From Streptococcus vestibularis ATCC 49124 (lineage in GTDB: Bacteria > Bacillota > Bacilli > Lactobacillales > Streptococcaceae): a stretch of 21,091 nt of DNA. Every line of letters begins with the position of its first letter. Position 1 is the stretch's first letter. This document shows, piece by piece, positions 13,610 through 21,091 of this stretch. The notes below the pieces were generated by a model. It was not told the origin of the DNA, did not search any database, and saw only the letters and a program-made list of their open reading frames with translations. The position numbers and the translations under genes are program-made. The DNA lies in assembly GCF_000188295.1 (NCBI RefSeq), contig NZ_GL831112.1, forward strand, positions 438,075 through 459,165, in the 5' to 3' direction.

Positions 13610-15061
13610 TTAGTCTTGAATTGTCCAAACGCTGACAGATTTTTCAGAGACTGGGAAGTCTCCCCATCCGTCTTCGTCAATGATTACAGTGTCAGAGCAG
13701 TTCCCAAGAATATCATAGAAGGTTTGTCCAGCCCAATCACTTCCAATTTCCATAGATTTGTTGTTGGCAGCATCATTAGAAATGGTTACGGCTAATGGAG
13801 TACCGTTTTCATTACCAGAGCGTGTCCATCCGATACAGTTAGGGTCGTCAAAGTAGTCTGTTTGCTCTCCGTAAGCCAAATCTTTACGAGCGTAAAGTAA
13901 GGTGTCTAGGACATCTTTGAAACTTTCTTGAGCAAACTCACCATCAATACCATAGTAGTCACCATAAAATAGGCAAGGAAGACCGTCTTTACGAAGAAGG
14001 ATAAGGGCATAGGCAGATGGTTTAAACCATTCTTCAACAGTAGATTCCAGGGCTTGTCCACGTTGGGTGTCATGATTGTCTACAAAGGTTACCGCATGTT
14101 CTGGGTGATTTTTGACTAAGCTATGATCGAAAATAGTCGTTAAATCATACTCGGCTCCTTCGAGGCTAGCATAGTATAAATTGTTATGAAGGCGAACATC
14201 TACAAGATCAAAGCGGTTTTCAGTTTTTTCGAGATAAGTATTATTATCCTCTTCCTTGGCATTCCAAAATTCACCAAAAACATAGAAATCTTGACCTTGT
14301 TTTTCTTTGACGTCGCGAATAAAATTACGCATAAAGAAAGAATCAATGTGCTTGATGGCATCCATTCGGAAACCTTGGACTCCAGTTGTTTCGACGAACC
14401 AGTCAGCCCATTCGTAAATATTTTCTATAACCTCAGGATGTTTATAATCTAGGTTGGCATACATAAGGTAGTCAAAGTTACCATTTTCATTGTCAACCAA
14501 GTCATTGTGTGCCCAGCCCTTGTTGTCACCTTGGATAAGATAAATACCATTTTTATTTCTTTTGGCATCGAAGTCAGTCCCATTAAAGTGGTACCAGTGC
14601 CATTCAAAGTCGTTGTAAGCTTTCTGACGTCCGTCAAAAGTGAAATGAGTCCAACCCTCGATTTCAAACGGTTCGCTGATTTCTTGGGTACGGTCCTCGG
14701 GGTCAACTTCTACCACATCAAAGGTTTCAAGTTTATCCGCGGCTGCCTTGTGGTTGAGCACAACATCGGCCATAGGGACGATACCAACATTTTTGAGTTG
14801 GTTGATGGCATTAAGGTATTCTTCCTTGAGACCATATTTGGTGCGTATGGTTCCTTTTTGGTTGAATTCCCCAAGGTCAAAGAGGTCATAGACTCCGTAA
14901 CCAACATCATCTTTGTTAGTAGCTTTGAAAGCAGGCGGCATCCAAACATGGCTGATGCCAAGGTCTGCTAGATGTTGGGCATCGTCAGCTAAGTTGTTCC
15001 AATGTTGGCCGTCACTTGGGAGATACCATTCAAAGTATTGCATTGCAGTTTGATTTGTCAT
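13610..15061 (-). CDS. amyA: Cytoplasmic alpha-amylase (GH13, subfamily 5 type)
   Basis: A 483-residue glycoside hydrolase with no signal peptide, the size of cytoplasmic bacterial AmyA (about 480-495). It cleaves alpha-1,4 bonds in maltodextrins or glycogen inside the cell. GH13 regions: DVVLNH at 99-104; GFRMDAIKH with nucleophile D234; GEFWN with acid/base E264; VDNHD with stabiliser D331. The beta-sheet C-terminal domain occupies about 395-483. Start: ATG with AAGGAAA upstream. It lies antisense to the folate genes, convergent with folP and divergent from folB. A LacI-type operator candidate overlaps its -35, suggesting maltose/maltodextrin or catabolite control. Confidence 0.95.
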   Translation of the reverse strand: MTNQTAMQYFEWYLPSDGQHWNNLADDAQHLADLGISHVWMPPAFKATNKDDVGYGVYDLFDLGEFNQKGTIRTKYGLKEEYLNAINQLKNVGIVPMADVVLNHKAAADKLETFDVVEVDPEDRTQEISEPFEIEGWTHFTFDGRQKAYNDFEWHWYHFNGTDFDAKRNKNGIYLIQGDNKGWAHNDLVDNENGNFDYLMYANLDYKHPEVIENIYEWADWFVETTGVQGFRMDAIKHIDSFFMRNFIRDVKEKQGQDFYVFGEFWNAKEEDNNTYLEKTENRFDLVDVRLHNNLYYASLEGAEYDLTTIFDHSLVKNHPEHAVTFVDNHDTQRGQALESTVEEWFKPSAYALILLRKDGLPCLFYGDYYGIDGEFAQESFKDVLDTLLYARKDLAYGEQTDYFDDPNCIGWTRSGNENGTPLAVTISNDAANNKSMEIGSDWAGQTFYDILGNCSDTVIIDEDGWGDFPVSEKSVSVWTIQD

Positions 15062-15102
15062 AGTTTTTTCCTTATTAGTTGAGATAGTCTTAGTTTAGAT
15101 AT

Positions 15103-15122
15103 CAGGAATTTTTAAACTCCTG
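15103..15122 (-). promoter_or_regulatory. Hairpin at the 5' end of the amylase transcript
   Basis: CAGGA(n)TTT pairs with AAA(n)TCCTG within 20 bases, at or just after the predicted start of amylase transcription. No T-run in the leftward sense. Possibly a stabilising 5' hairpin. Confidence 0.4.
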
Positions 15123-15129
15123 TGACTTT

Positions 15130-15167
15130 ATTTTACCAAATCAGAAGAATTACGCAATCGATTGTAT
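15130..15167 (-). promoter_or_regulatory. Amylase promoter with LacI/MalR- or CcpA-type operator
   Basis: Reverse strand: an extended -10 TGGTAAAAT (15130-15138) and a -35 TTGCGT (15152-15157) with a 16-base spacer. The sequence ACGCAATCGATTGTAT (15152-15167) has a perfect 10-bp palindromic core with central CG. It resembles streptococcal MalR sites (ACGCAAACGTTTGCGT type) and more loosely cre sites. It overlaps the -35, so binding would repress. Confidence 0.55.
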
Positions 15168-15239
15168 TGTCGAAAAACAATAACTTCAGATTTGTCTAAA
15201 ATATCATACTAATTAGATCCCAACTTTTCACCTTTTTTG

Positions 15240-15248
15240 TGTTAGAAT
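15240..15248 (+). promoter_or_regulatory. Extended -10 promoter of folB
   Basis: TGTTAGAAT, a TGn extended -10, lies 32 bases before the folB start. No good -35. This supplies folB-folK with a promoter of their own downstream of the antisense amylase gene. Confidence 0.55.
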
Positions 15249-15280
15249 AAAGATGAGTTTAGTCGTCTTAAGGAGAAGAT

Positions 15281-15640
15281 ATGGATAAAATCATTTTAAA
15301 TGGTTGCCGTTTTTATGGCTATCACGGGGCTTTTGCTGAGGAGCAAACCCTAGGGCAAATTTTTGTGGTTGACCTGGAACTGGAAGTTGATTTGACCAGG
15401 GCTTCACAAAGTGACAATCTAGCAGATACAGTTCATTATGGTTTGGTTTTTGAAGCAGTACAGAAACAGGTGGAAGAAGAAAAGTATATTTTGATCGAGC
15501 GTTTAGCTGGTGCTATTTGTGAGGACTTGTTTAATCAATTTGCGCCAATCCAATCTATTAAAATTAGAATTACTAAAGAAAACCCACCAATTAATGGGCA
15601 CTATAGAAGTGTTGGAATTGAGTTGGAGCGCAGTCGATGA
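15281..15640 (+). CDS. folB: Dihydroneopterin aldolase
   Basis: A 119-residue protein of normal FolB length. It cleaves dihydroneopterin to 6-hydroxymethyl-dihydropterin and glycolaldehyde. Motifs: FYGYHGAFAEE with the conserved Glu, DTVHYG, ERLAGAICEDLF, and ITKENPP with the catalytic Lys, followed by GHYRSVGIE. AAGGAG precedes the ATG. The stop overlaps folK by four bases (ATGA). In Streptococcus pneumoniae the two activities are fused in one protein (SulD); here they are separate but coupled. Confidence 0.96.
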   Translation: MDKIILNGCRFYGYHGAFAEEQTLGQIFVVDLELEVDLTRASQSDNLADTVHYGLVFEAVQKQVEEEKYILIERLAGAICEDLFNQFAPIQSIKIRITKENPPINGHYRSVGIELERSR

Positions 15641-16128
15641 CGAAAGTTTATTTAAGTTTGGGATCTAATATAGGAAATCGTCAAGGCTATCTTCAAAAAG
15701 CGGTTGAGAGCTTGAATCGATTGCCTGAGACGGAAGTTAAAGCAGTGTCCTCTTATTATGAGACGGCTGCTTGGGGATTAACAGACCAGGCTGATTTTTT
15801 GAATCTCGCTTTAGCACTTGACACTCAGTTGCCGGCCGAAACCTTACTAAGTTATTGCCAGCAAATTGAAAAAAATCTTGACCGCGTTCGACATGAACAC
15901 TGGGGCCCTCGGACTGTGGATATTGATATTCTTTTATATGGGCAGGAAACCTGGGGGACTGAACACCTTAAAGTGCCTCATCCTTTCATGACTCAAAGGG
16001 CCTTTGTTTTGGTTCCTCTGCTAGAAATTGCCGAGGATTTAGTTGAGCCTCAAACTGGTCAACCCTACGAAAAATATTTGAGTCAATTAGACACTAGTGA
16101 TGTCCGCAAATTGGAGCAAGTGGACTAG
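15637..16128 (+). CDS. folK: 6-hydroxymethyl-7,8-dihydropterin pyrophosphokinase
   Basis: A 163-residue enzyme that transfers pyrophosphate from ATP to hydroxymethyl-dihydropterin, making the folP substrate. Motifs: the opening SLGSNIGNRQGYL, ETAAWG, and the signature GPRTVDIDILLYG with the Mg-binding aspartates, then PHPFMTQRAFVLVPL. Translationally coupled to folB by the ATGA overlap. With folC, folE, folP and folB it completes the pterin branch of folate synthesis, apart from dihydrofolate reductase and p-aminobenzoate synthesis, which are outside the window. Confidence 0.96.
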   Translation: MTKVYLSLGSNIGNRQGYLQKAVESLNRLPETEVKAVSSYYETAAWGLTDQADFLNLALALDTQLPAETLLSYCQQIEKNLDRVRHEHWGPRTVDIDILLYGQETWGTEHLKVPHPFMTQRAFVLVPLLEIAEDLVEPQTGQPYEKYLSQLDTSDVRKLEQVD

Positions 16129-16167
16129 TTTTTACTAAAATTCCTTGTCGTCAAGATGGGGATTTTT

Positions 16168-16176
16168 TGCTATAAT
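16168..16176 (+). promoter_or_regulatory. Probable promoter of murB (extended -10)
   Basis: TGCTATAAT at 16168-16176 is a perfect extended -10; the -35 is unclear. A weak folK terminator may lie just before it (CTTG/CAAG plus TCC/GGGA followed by six T, ending at 16168). The resulting murB leader is about 135 nt. Confidence 0.6.
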
Positions 16177-16194
16177 TAATCTTGGCTTTTTGCT

Positions 16195-16226
16195 GTATTT
16201 TTCTTTTAATTTTTTGGGAAAAATAC
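16195..16226 (+). repeat. Inverted repeat in the murB leader
   Basis: GTATTTTTC (16195-16203) and GAAAAATAC (16218-16226) are perfect 9-base arms around a T-rich 14-base loop, inside the predicted murB 5' leader. AT-rich and without a following T-run; function unknown. Confidence 0.45.
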
Positions 16227-16317
16227 TAATTCATTTTTAGGTTGTGATAGTCATAAGGGGGAATTTTTCACAATACCTACAAAGAAATAAATGTATAGAA
16301 AAAGTATGGGAAATAAC

Positions 16318-17220
16318 ATGTTAGATGAACTTAAAGAAGACTTAGTGGGGATTGATATTCGTTTCGACGAACCCTTAAAAGGTTATACTTACACCAAGGT
16401 TGGAGGTCCAGCGGATTATTTGGCCTTTCCACGTAACCGATATGAGCTCTCTCGTATTGTCAAATTTGCCAACAAGCACGACATTCCGTGGATGGTGCTT
16501 GGTAATGCCAGTAATTTGATTGTTCGTGACGGTGGTATCCGAGGTTTTGTGATTATGTTTGACAAGCTTAATGGTATCGCTGTTAATGGTTATCAAGTTG
16601 AAGCAGAAGCGGGAGCTAATTTGATTGCAACAACCAAGGTGGCCCGGTTCCAAAGTTTGACTGGTTTTGAATTTGCGGCGGGAATTCCAGGTAGTATTGG
16701 TGGTGCTGTCTTTATGAATGCGGGTGCCTATGGTGGCGAGATTGCACATATCTTGGTTTCTGCCCAGGTTCTTACAAAAGACGGTGAAATTCGTACGATT
16801 GATGCAAGAGATATGCGTTTTGGTTATCGTCGTTCGGTGCTCCAAGAAACAGGTGAAGTGGTTATTTCAGCAAAATTCAACCTCAAACCAGGAGACTACG
16901 AGCAAATCAAGAATGAGATGAACCGTCTTAATCACTTGCGAGAACTTAAACAGCCTCTTGAATACCCATCATGTGGTTCGGTCTTCAAACGTCCGCTAGG
17001 TCATTTTGCAGGTCAGCTTATTATGGAAGCCAACCTCAAGGGACATCGTATCGGTGGTGTTGAGGTTTCAACTAAGCATGCTGGTTTCATGGTCAATGTC
17101 AATCAAGGAACAGCAAAAGACTATGAAGACCTTATTGCAGATGTTATCGCTAAGGTTAAGGAAAATTCAGGTGTGACACTAGAGCCTGAAGTTCGCATCA
17201 TTGGCGACAAATTAAATTAA
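16318..17220 (+). CDS. murB: UDP-N-acetylenolpyruvoylglucosamine reductase
   Basis: A 300-residue FAD enzyme that reduces UDP-GlcNAc-enolpyruvate to UDP-MurNAc for peptidoglycan. FAD-binding parts: [25 protein letters not shown], and [22 protein letters not shown]. The catalytic Ser lies in [10 protein letters not shown] and the terminal Glu in LEPEVRII; the layout is the shorter MurB type of Firmicutes. Start: ATG codons at 16291, 16306 and 16318 are all in frame; 16318 gives MLDELKED, matching the usual start in relatives and following GGGAAA, but the longer forms cannot be excluded. potA follows after 44 bases. Confidence 0.95.
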   Translation: MLDELKEDLVGIDIRFDEPLKGYTYTKVGGPADYLAFPRNRYELSRIVKFANKHDIPWMVLGNASNLIVRDGGIRGFVIMFDKLNGIAVNGYQVEAEAGANLIATTKVARFQSLTGFEFAAGIPGSIGGAVFMNAGAYGGEIAHILVSAQVLTKDGEIRTIDARDMRFGYRRSVLQETGEVVISAKFNLKPGDYEQIKNEMNRLNHLRELKQPLEYPSCGSVFKRPLGHFAGQLIMEANLKGHRIGGVEVSTKHAGFMVNVNQGTAKDYEDLIADVIAKVKENSGVTLEPEVRIIGDKLN

Positions 17221-17264
17221 TAATACTAATCCTATTTTTGTTATCCATGGAGGATTTATGACAA

Positions 17265-18419
17265 TTGACTAATCCGATTATTGCCTTTCAGAACGTCTCG
17301 AAAGTATTTGAAGACAGTGGCACACAAGTTTTAAAAGACATCAACTTTGAACTGGAAGAAGGTAAGTTCTATACCCTACTTGGGGCTTCTGGTTCTGGTA
17401 AATCAACTATCTTGAACATCATTGCTGGTCTCTTGGATGCGACCAGTGGTGACGTTCTTTTGGATGGAAAGCGTATTAATGATATCCCTATCAATAAAAG
17501 GGATATCCACACCGTTTTCCAATCTTATGCCCTCTTCCCACACATGAATGTCTTTGACAATGTGGCTTTTGCGCTTAAGTTAAAAAAAGTGCCTAAAAAG
17601 GAAATTGAAGAGCGTGTAAAAGAAGCCTTGAAAATGGTTCAACTAGATGGTTATCAAAAGCGCTCGATTCAAAAATTATCAGGTGGTCAACGCCAACGTG
17701 TGGCCATTGCCCGTGCGATTATCAATCAGCCACGTGTGGTCCTTTTGGATGAGCCCTTGTCAGCACTGGATTTGAAGTTACGTACTGAAATGCAATACGA
17801 GTTGCGTGAACTACAGCAACGTCTAGGAATTACTTTTGTCTTCGTCACTCACGACCAGGAAGAAGCATTGGCTATGTCAGACTGGATTTTTGTTATGAAC
17901 GATGGTGAAATTGTTCAATCAGGAACGCCTGTTGATATCTATGACGAGCCTATCAACCATTTCGTTGCAACCTTTATCGGAGAATCTAATATCCTACCAG
18001 GAGTCATGATTGAGGACTATTTGGTTGAGTTCAACGGAAAACGTTTCGAATCTGTGGATGGAGGAATGCGTCCAAATGAACCTGTCGAAGTGGTTATCCG
18101 TCCTGAAGATTTACAAATCACGCTTCCTGAAGAAGGTAAACTGCAAGTTCGCGTGGAAACGCAGCTCTTCCGTGGGGTCCACTATGAAATCATTGCTTAT
18201 GACAATCTTGGCAATGAATGGATGATTCACTCAACCCGTAAGGCGATTGAGGGTGAGATTATAGGTCTTGATTTTACGCCTGAGGATATTCATATCATGC
18301 GTCTTAATGAGACAGAAGAAGAGTTCGATGCACGTATTGAAGAATATGTGGAAGTGGAAGAACATGAAGATGGCTTGATTAATGCCATTGAGGAGGAGCG
18401 CTATGAAGAAAACAGCTAG
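17265..18419 (+). CDS. potA: Spermidine/putrescine ABC transporter ATPase
   Basis: A 384-residue ATPase that powers polyamine import with PotB, PotC and PotD. Walker [10 protein letters not shown] at 40-48, Q-loop Q86, signature LSGGQ at 138-142, Walker B VVLLDE at 158-163, H196, then a C-terminal TOBE regulatory domain from about 240 and an acidic tail. The start must be TTG: an in-frame TGA (17259-17261) lies two codons upstream. The GGAGG site (17249-17253) is 11 bases before that TTG but only 4 before an ATG at 17258. That ATG opens a four-codon frame (ATG ACA ATT GAC TAA) overlapping the potA start, so translation may be restrained or reinitiated. Confidence 0.95.
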   Translation: MTNPIIAFQNVSKVFEDSGTQVLKDINFELEEGKFYTLLGASGSGKSTILNIIAGLLDATSGDVLLDGKRINDIPINKRDIHTVFQSYALFPHMNVFDNVAFALKLKKVPKKEIEERVKEALKMVQLDGYQKRSIQKLSGGQRQRVAIARAIINQPRVVLLDEPLSALDLKLRTEMQYELRELQQRLGITFVFVTHDQEEALAMSDWIFVMNDGEIVQSGTPVDIYDEPINHFVATFIGESNILPGVMIEDYLVEFNGKRFESVDGGMRPNEPVEVVIRPEDLQITLPEEGKLQVRVETQLFRGVHYEIIAYDNLGNEWMIHSTRKAIEGEIIGLDFTPEDIHIMRLNETEEEFDARIEEYVEVEEHEDGLINAIEEERYEENS

Positions 18420-19197
18420 CCTCTTCTCGGTACCTTACCTCCTTTGGCTCCTGCTCTTCGTGGTTGCTCCAGTGCTCATGCTACTCTATCAGTCTTTCTT
18501 TGATATCAGTGGTAACTTTACATTGGATAATTATGGTACTTTCTTTTCCAGTTGGACTTACTTAAGGATGAGTTTTAACTCGGTTCTTTATGCAGCCATC
18601 ATTACTCTGGTAACCCTTCTCATTTCTTATCCGACGGCATATCTTTTAACCAGACTAAAGCATAAGCAACTTTGGTTGATGTTGGTCATTTTACCAACCT
18701 GGGTCAATCTCCTTCTGAAAGCCTATGCTTTTATGGGGATTTTTGGTCAACAGGGTGGCATCAATGCCTTTCTTGGTTTCTTTGGGATTGCCCCTATGCA
18801 AATTCTCTTTACGGATTTCTCTTTCATTTTTGTAGCCAGTTACATTGAAATTCCATTTATGATTCTACCGATTTTTAATGCTCTGGATGATTTGGATGAG
18901 AATATTGTCAATGCAAGTAAGGATTTAGGAGCTAATGATTGGCAGACCTTTACCAAGGTTATCTTTCCTTTGTCGCTTAATGGGGTACGCTCGGGTGTAC
19001 AATCGGTCTTCATTCCTAGTCTTAGCCTCTTCATGCTAACACGTTTGATTGGTGGGAACCGAGTTATTACACTAGGAACGGCTATCGAACAGCATTTCCT
19101 CACAACACAAAACTGGGGAATGGGGGCAACCATTGGTGTTGTTCTTATTGCTGCTATGATTGCGACAATGTGGTTAACAAGGGAGAGACGTCAATGA
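18403..19197 (+). CDS. potB: Spermidine/putrescine ABC transporter permease PotB
   Basis: A 264-residue inner-membrane protein with six membrane segments and the importer-type coupling loop, here [20 protein letters not shown] (the EAA motif that docks on PotA). The ATG at 18403 follows AGGAGG at 18391-18396 and gives MKKTASLF; an upstream start would leave the ribosome site inside the gene. It overlaps the end of potA by 17 bases and potC by four. Confidence 0.96.
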   Translation: MKKTASLFSVPYLLWLLLFVVAPVLMLLYQSFFDISGNFTLDNYGTFFSSWTYLRMSFNSVLYAAIITLVTLLISYPTAYLLTRLKHKQLWLMLVILPTWVNLLLKAYAFMGIFGQQGGINAFLGFFGIAPMQILFTDFSFIFVASYIEIPFMILPIFNALDDLDENIVNASKDLGANDWQTFTKVIFPLSLNGVRSGVQSVFIPSLSLFMLTRLIGGNRVITLGTAIEQHFLTTQNWGMGATIGVVLIAAMIATMWLTRERRQ

Positions 19198-19973
19198 AAA
19201 AATTTGCAAATCTCTATTTAGCTTTTGTCTTTGTTATCCTTTACCTGCCAATCTTTTATTTAATCGCCTATTCTTTCAACAGTGGTAGCGATATGAATAG
19301 TTTCACAGGTTTTACTCTGGATAACTACCAGAGCATGTTTTCAGATAGCCGTCTTATGTTAATTCTGGCTCAAACCTTCTTTTTAGCTTTCCTTAGCGCT
19401 CTTCTGGCGACGATTATTGGTACCTTTGGGTCTATCTTTATCTATGAGAGTAAACAGAAGCATCAGAATGGGATTTTATCCCTAAATAACGTGCTCATGG
19501 TTGCACCGGACGTTATGATTGGTGCGAGTTTTTTGATTCTCTTTACCTTGATTGGTTTCCAACTTGGCTTTGTATCGGTTTTGTTGAGTCATATTGCCTT
19601 CTCAATCCCAATCGTGGTTCTCATGGTTTTGCCACGCCTTAAGGAAATGAATCGAGACATGGTGCATGCAGCTTATGACCTGGGGGCCACCCAATGGCAG
19701 ATGTTACGTGAGGTTATGTTGCCATACTTGACACCTGGTATTATCGCTGGTTATTTCATGGCCTTTACCTATTCTTTGGATGACTTCGCAGTAACCTTCT
19801 TTGTAACGGGTAATGGTTTTTCAACACTTGCTGTGGAAATTTACTCACGTGCTCGCAAAGGGATTTCCTTAGAAATCAATGCTCTATCAACGGTTGTCTT
19901 CCTGTTCTCTATTCTTCTAGTCATTGGATATTATATGATTACTCAGGAGAGAAAGGAGAAGCATGATGCGTAA
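19194..19973 (+). CDS. potC: Spermidine/putrescine ABC transporter permease PotC
   Basis: A 259-residue inner-membrane permease, partner of PotB. Six membrane segments; the coupling loop is AYDLGATQWQMLREVMLPYL, followed by PGIIAGYFMAFTYSLDDFA, typical of PotC. The ATG at 19194 overlaps the potB stop (ATGA) with GGGAGAG upstream. It overlaps potD by 8-11 bases, so the whole pot set is translationally coupled. Confidence 0.96.
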   Translation: MKKFANLYLAFVFVILYLPIFYLIAYSFNSGSDMNSFTGFTLDNYQSMFSDSRLMLILAQTFFLAFLSALLATIIGTFGSIFIYESKQKHQNGILSLNNVLMVAPDVMIGASFLILFTLIGFQLGFVSVLLSHIAFSIPIVVLMVLPRLKEMNRDMVHAAYDLGATQWQMLREVMLPYLTPGIIAGYFMAFTYSLDDFAVTFFVTGNGFSTLAVEIYSRARKGISLEINALSTVVFLFSILLVIGYYMITQERKEKHDA

Positions 19974-21033
19974 GCTCTATCAATTTCTGGCAGGGATTTT
20001 AGCAATTATTTTCTTCCTTTGGGGAATTTCTGCCTACATGCAAAGTCGCACCGGAAATGCTTCGGACAAACTTGTTATTTATAACTGGGGTGACTATATT
20101 GACCCTGATCTCTTGACCAAGTTCACTAAAGAAACAGGAATCAAGGTCCAGTATGAAACATTTGATTCTAACGAAGCTATGTATACTAAAATTAAGCAAG
20201 GTGGTACGACTTACGACATTGCTGTGCCGTCAGACTACACCATTGATAAAATGGTCAAGGAAGACCTTTTGGTGAAGTTGGATAAATCTAAAATCCATGG
20301 CTTTGATCAGATTGGTTCAAGCTTTAAAGGACTTAGTTTTGACCCTCACAATGATTATTCTATCCCTTATTTCTGGGGGACAGTCGGAATTGTCTATAAT
20401 ACGAAATTGGTGAAAAAAGCACCTCAGCACTGGAATGATCTTTGGTCACCCGAATACAGAAACCAGATTATGTTTGTTGATGGCGCACGTGAAGTCCTTG
20501 GTTTCTCACTGAATAGCTTGGGACATAGCTTGAATACGAAGAGTATGACTGAATTACGTTTGGCTGAAACTAAACTTAATAGTCTAACACCAAATATCAA
20601 GGCTATTGTTGGTGACGAGATGAAGGGCTACATGATTCAAGGTGATGCAGCTATTGGAGTAACCTTCTCAGGGGAAGCCAGTGAGATGCTTGATAAAAAT
20701 GAGGATCTTCGTTATGTTGTTCCATCTGAAGGCTCAAATCTATGGTTTGATAATCTGGTCATTCCTAAAACAGTGAAGCATGAAAAAGAAGCTTATGCTT
20801 TTATCAACTTCATGCTTAAACCGGAAAATGCAGCACAAAATGCTGAATATATTGGTTATGCCACACCTAATGAGGCAGCCAAAGCCTTACTTCCAAAGAG
20901 TATTACTGATGATAAGGCCTTTTACCCATCAGAATCAACCATTAAAAACCTTGAAGTCTATAATAACCTAGGTCAAAAGTGGCTAGGAATCTATAACGAT
21001 ATTTACCTTCAAGTTAAGATGTATCGTAAATAA
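19966..21033 (+). CDS. potD: Spermidine/putrescine-binding protein PotD
   Basis: A 355-residue extracellular polyamine-binding protein. Residues 1-8 are basic/polar and about 8-25 form a hydrophobic signal or anchor. No lipobox cysteine is visible, so it is probably secreted or held by an uncleaved anchor instead of a lipid. The mature part shows NWGDYIDPDLLTKFTKETG, YETFDSNEAMYTKIKQGG, IPYFWGTVGIVYN and LWFDNLVIPKT, all PotD hallmarks. Two adjacent ATG codons (19963 and 19966) are possible; the second gives MRKLYQFL like its relatives and sits seven bases after AAGGAG. The gene ends 58 bases before the window edge, and no clear terminator is visible. Confidence 0.95.
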   Translation: MRKLYQFLAGILAIIFFLWGISAYMQSRTGNASDKLVIYNWGDYIDPDLLTKFTKETGIKVQYETFDSNEAMYTKIKQGGTTYDIAVPSDYTIDKMVKEDLLVKLDKSKIHGFDQIGSSFKGLSFDPHNDYSIPYFWGTVGIVYNTKLVKKAPQHWNDLWSPEYRNQIMFVDGAREVLGFSLNSLGHSLNTKSMTELRLAETKLNSLTPNIKAIVGDEMKGYMIQGDAAIGVTFSGEASEMLDKNEDLRYVVPSEGSNLWFDNLVIPKTVKHEKEAYAFINFMLKPENAAQNAEYIGYATPNEAAKALLPKSITDDKAFYPSESTIKNLEVYNNLGQKWLGIYNDIYLQVKMYRK

Positions 21034-21091
21034 GTTTTTTGAGGCCTAAGTTTCAGATGCAATCTAAAACGGTTCTTCAAACGATTTTATT

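Noticed and set aside
14507..14971. 154-codon rightward frame inside the amylase gene
   Set aside because: Antisense shadow of amyA; the reverse strand has all GH13 catalytic motifs. No ribosome site.
16375..16845. 156-codon leftward frame inside murB
   Set aside because: Antisense shadow of a fully conserved MurB sequence.
1..21091. CRISPR arrays, tRNA or rRNA genes, attachment sites
   Set aside because: No regularly spaced repeats, cloverleaf-like genes or rRNA stretches were noticed. The repeats around 7294-7360 are operators, only two copies and not an array.

Overview
The window reads as the chromosome of a low-GC Gram-positive coccus. Protein similarities (S16, KhpA, MurB, PotABCD, the folate enzymes) point to Streptococcus, most likely the salivarius/thermophilus group. 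That placement is from remembered family sequences, not a search.

Left housekeeping part (1-5340): an outgoing terminator, a reverse-strand TehB-like SAM methyltransferase, a scrap of an IS3-family insertion sequence, the rpsP-khpA pair with a strong promoter and terminator, folC, and a KimA-like potassium importer that ends in its own terminator.

Accessory part (about 5340-12110): directly after the kimA terminator lie decayed pieces of an AbiEi/AbiEii (type IV toxin-antitoxin, phage-defence) pair, then about 1 kb of non-coding or decayed DNA with a long hairpin. Next comes a compact, visibly AT-richer cassette: a divergent TetR-family regulator, a control region packed with perfect palindromes, and a tightly coupled rightward operon. 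The operon encodes a membrane HExxH (M50-like) protease, an ABC ATPase, an ABC-2 permease, a second ATPase and a second permease. The island ends in a truncated, nonsense-mutated IS256-family transposase and a hairpin-rich stretch.

Right housekeeping part (12110-21091): folE-folP, a reverse-strand cytoplasmic alpha-amylase with a LacI/MalR-type operator candidate, folB-folK, murB, and the complete spermidine/putrescine transporter potABCD. PotA-D and MurB are head to tail with overlaps or short gaps. Five folate genes (folC, folE, folP, folB, folK) lie in the window, but folC is separated from the rest by the importer and the accessory island, and folP from folB by the amylase.

The most interesting part is the TetR / M50 protease / double-ABC cassette. 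Its logic (membrane protease plus exporters under a palindrome-binding repressor) resembles peptide maturation, export or self-immunity loci. No precursor peptide gene is visible, and the protease gene appears to have a disrupted start. The eroded AbiE locus next to it suggests a turnover hotspot for defence or competition genes.
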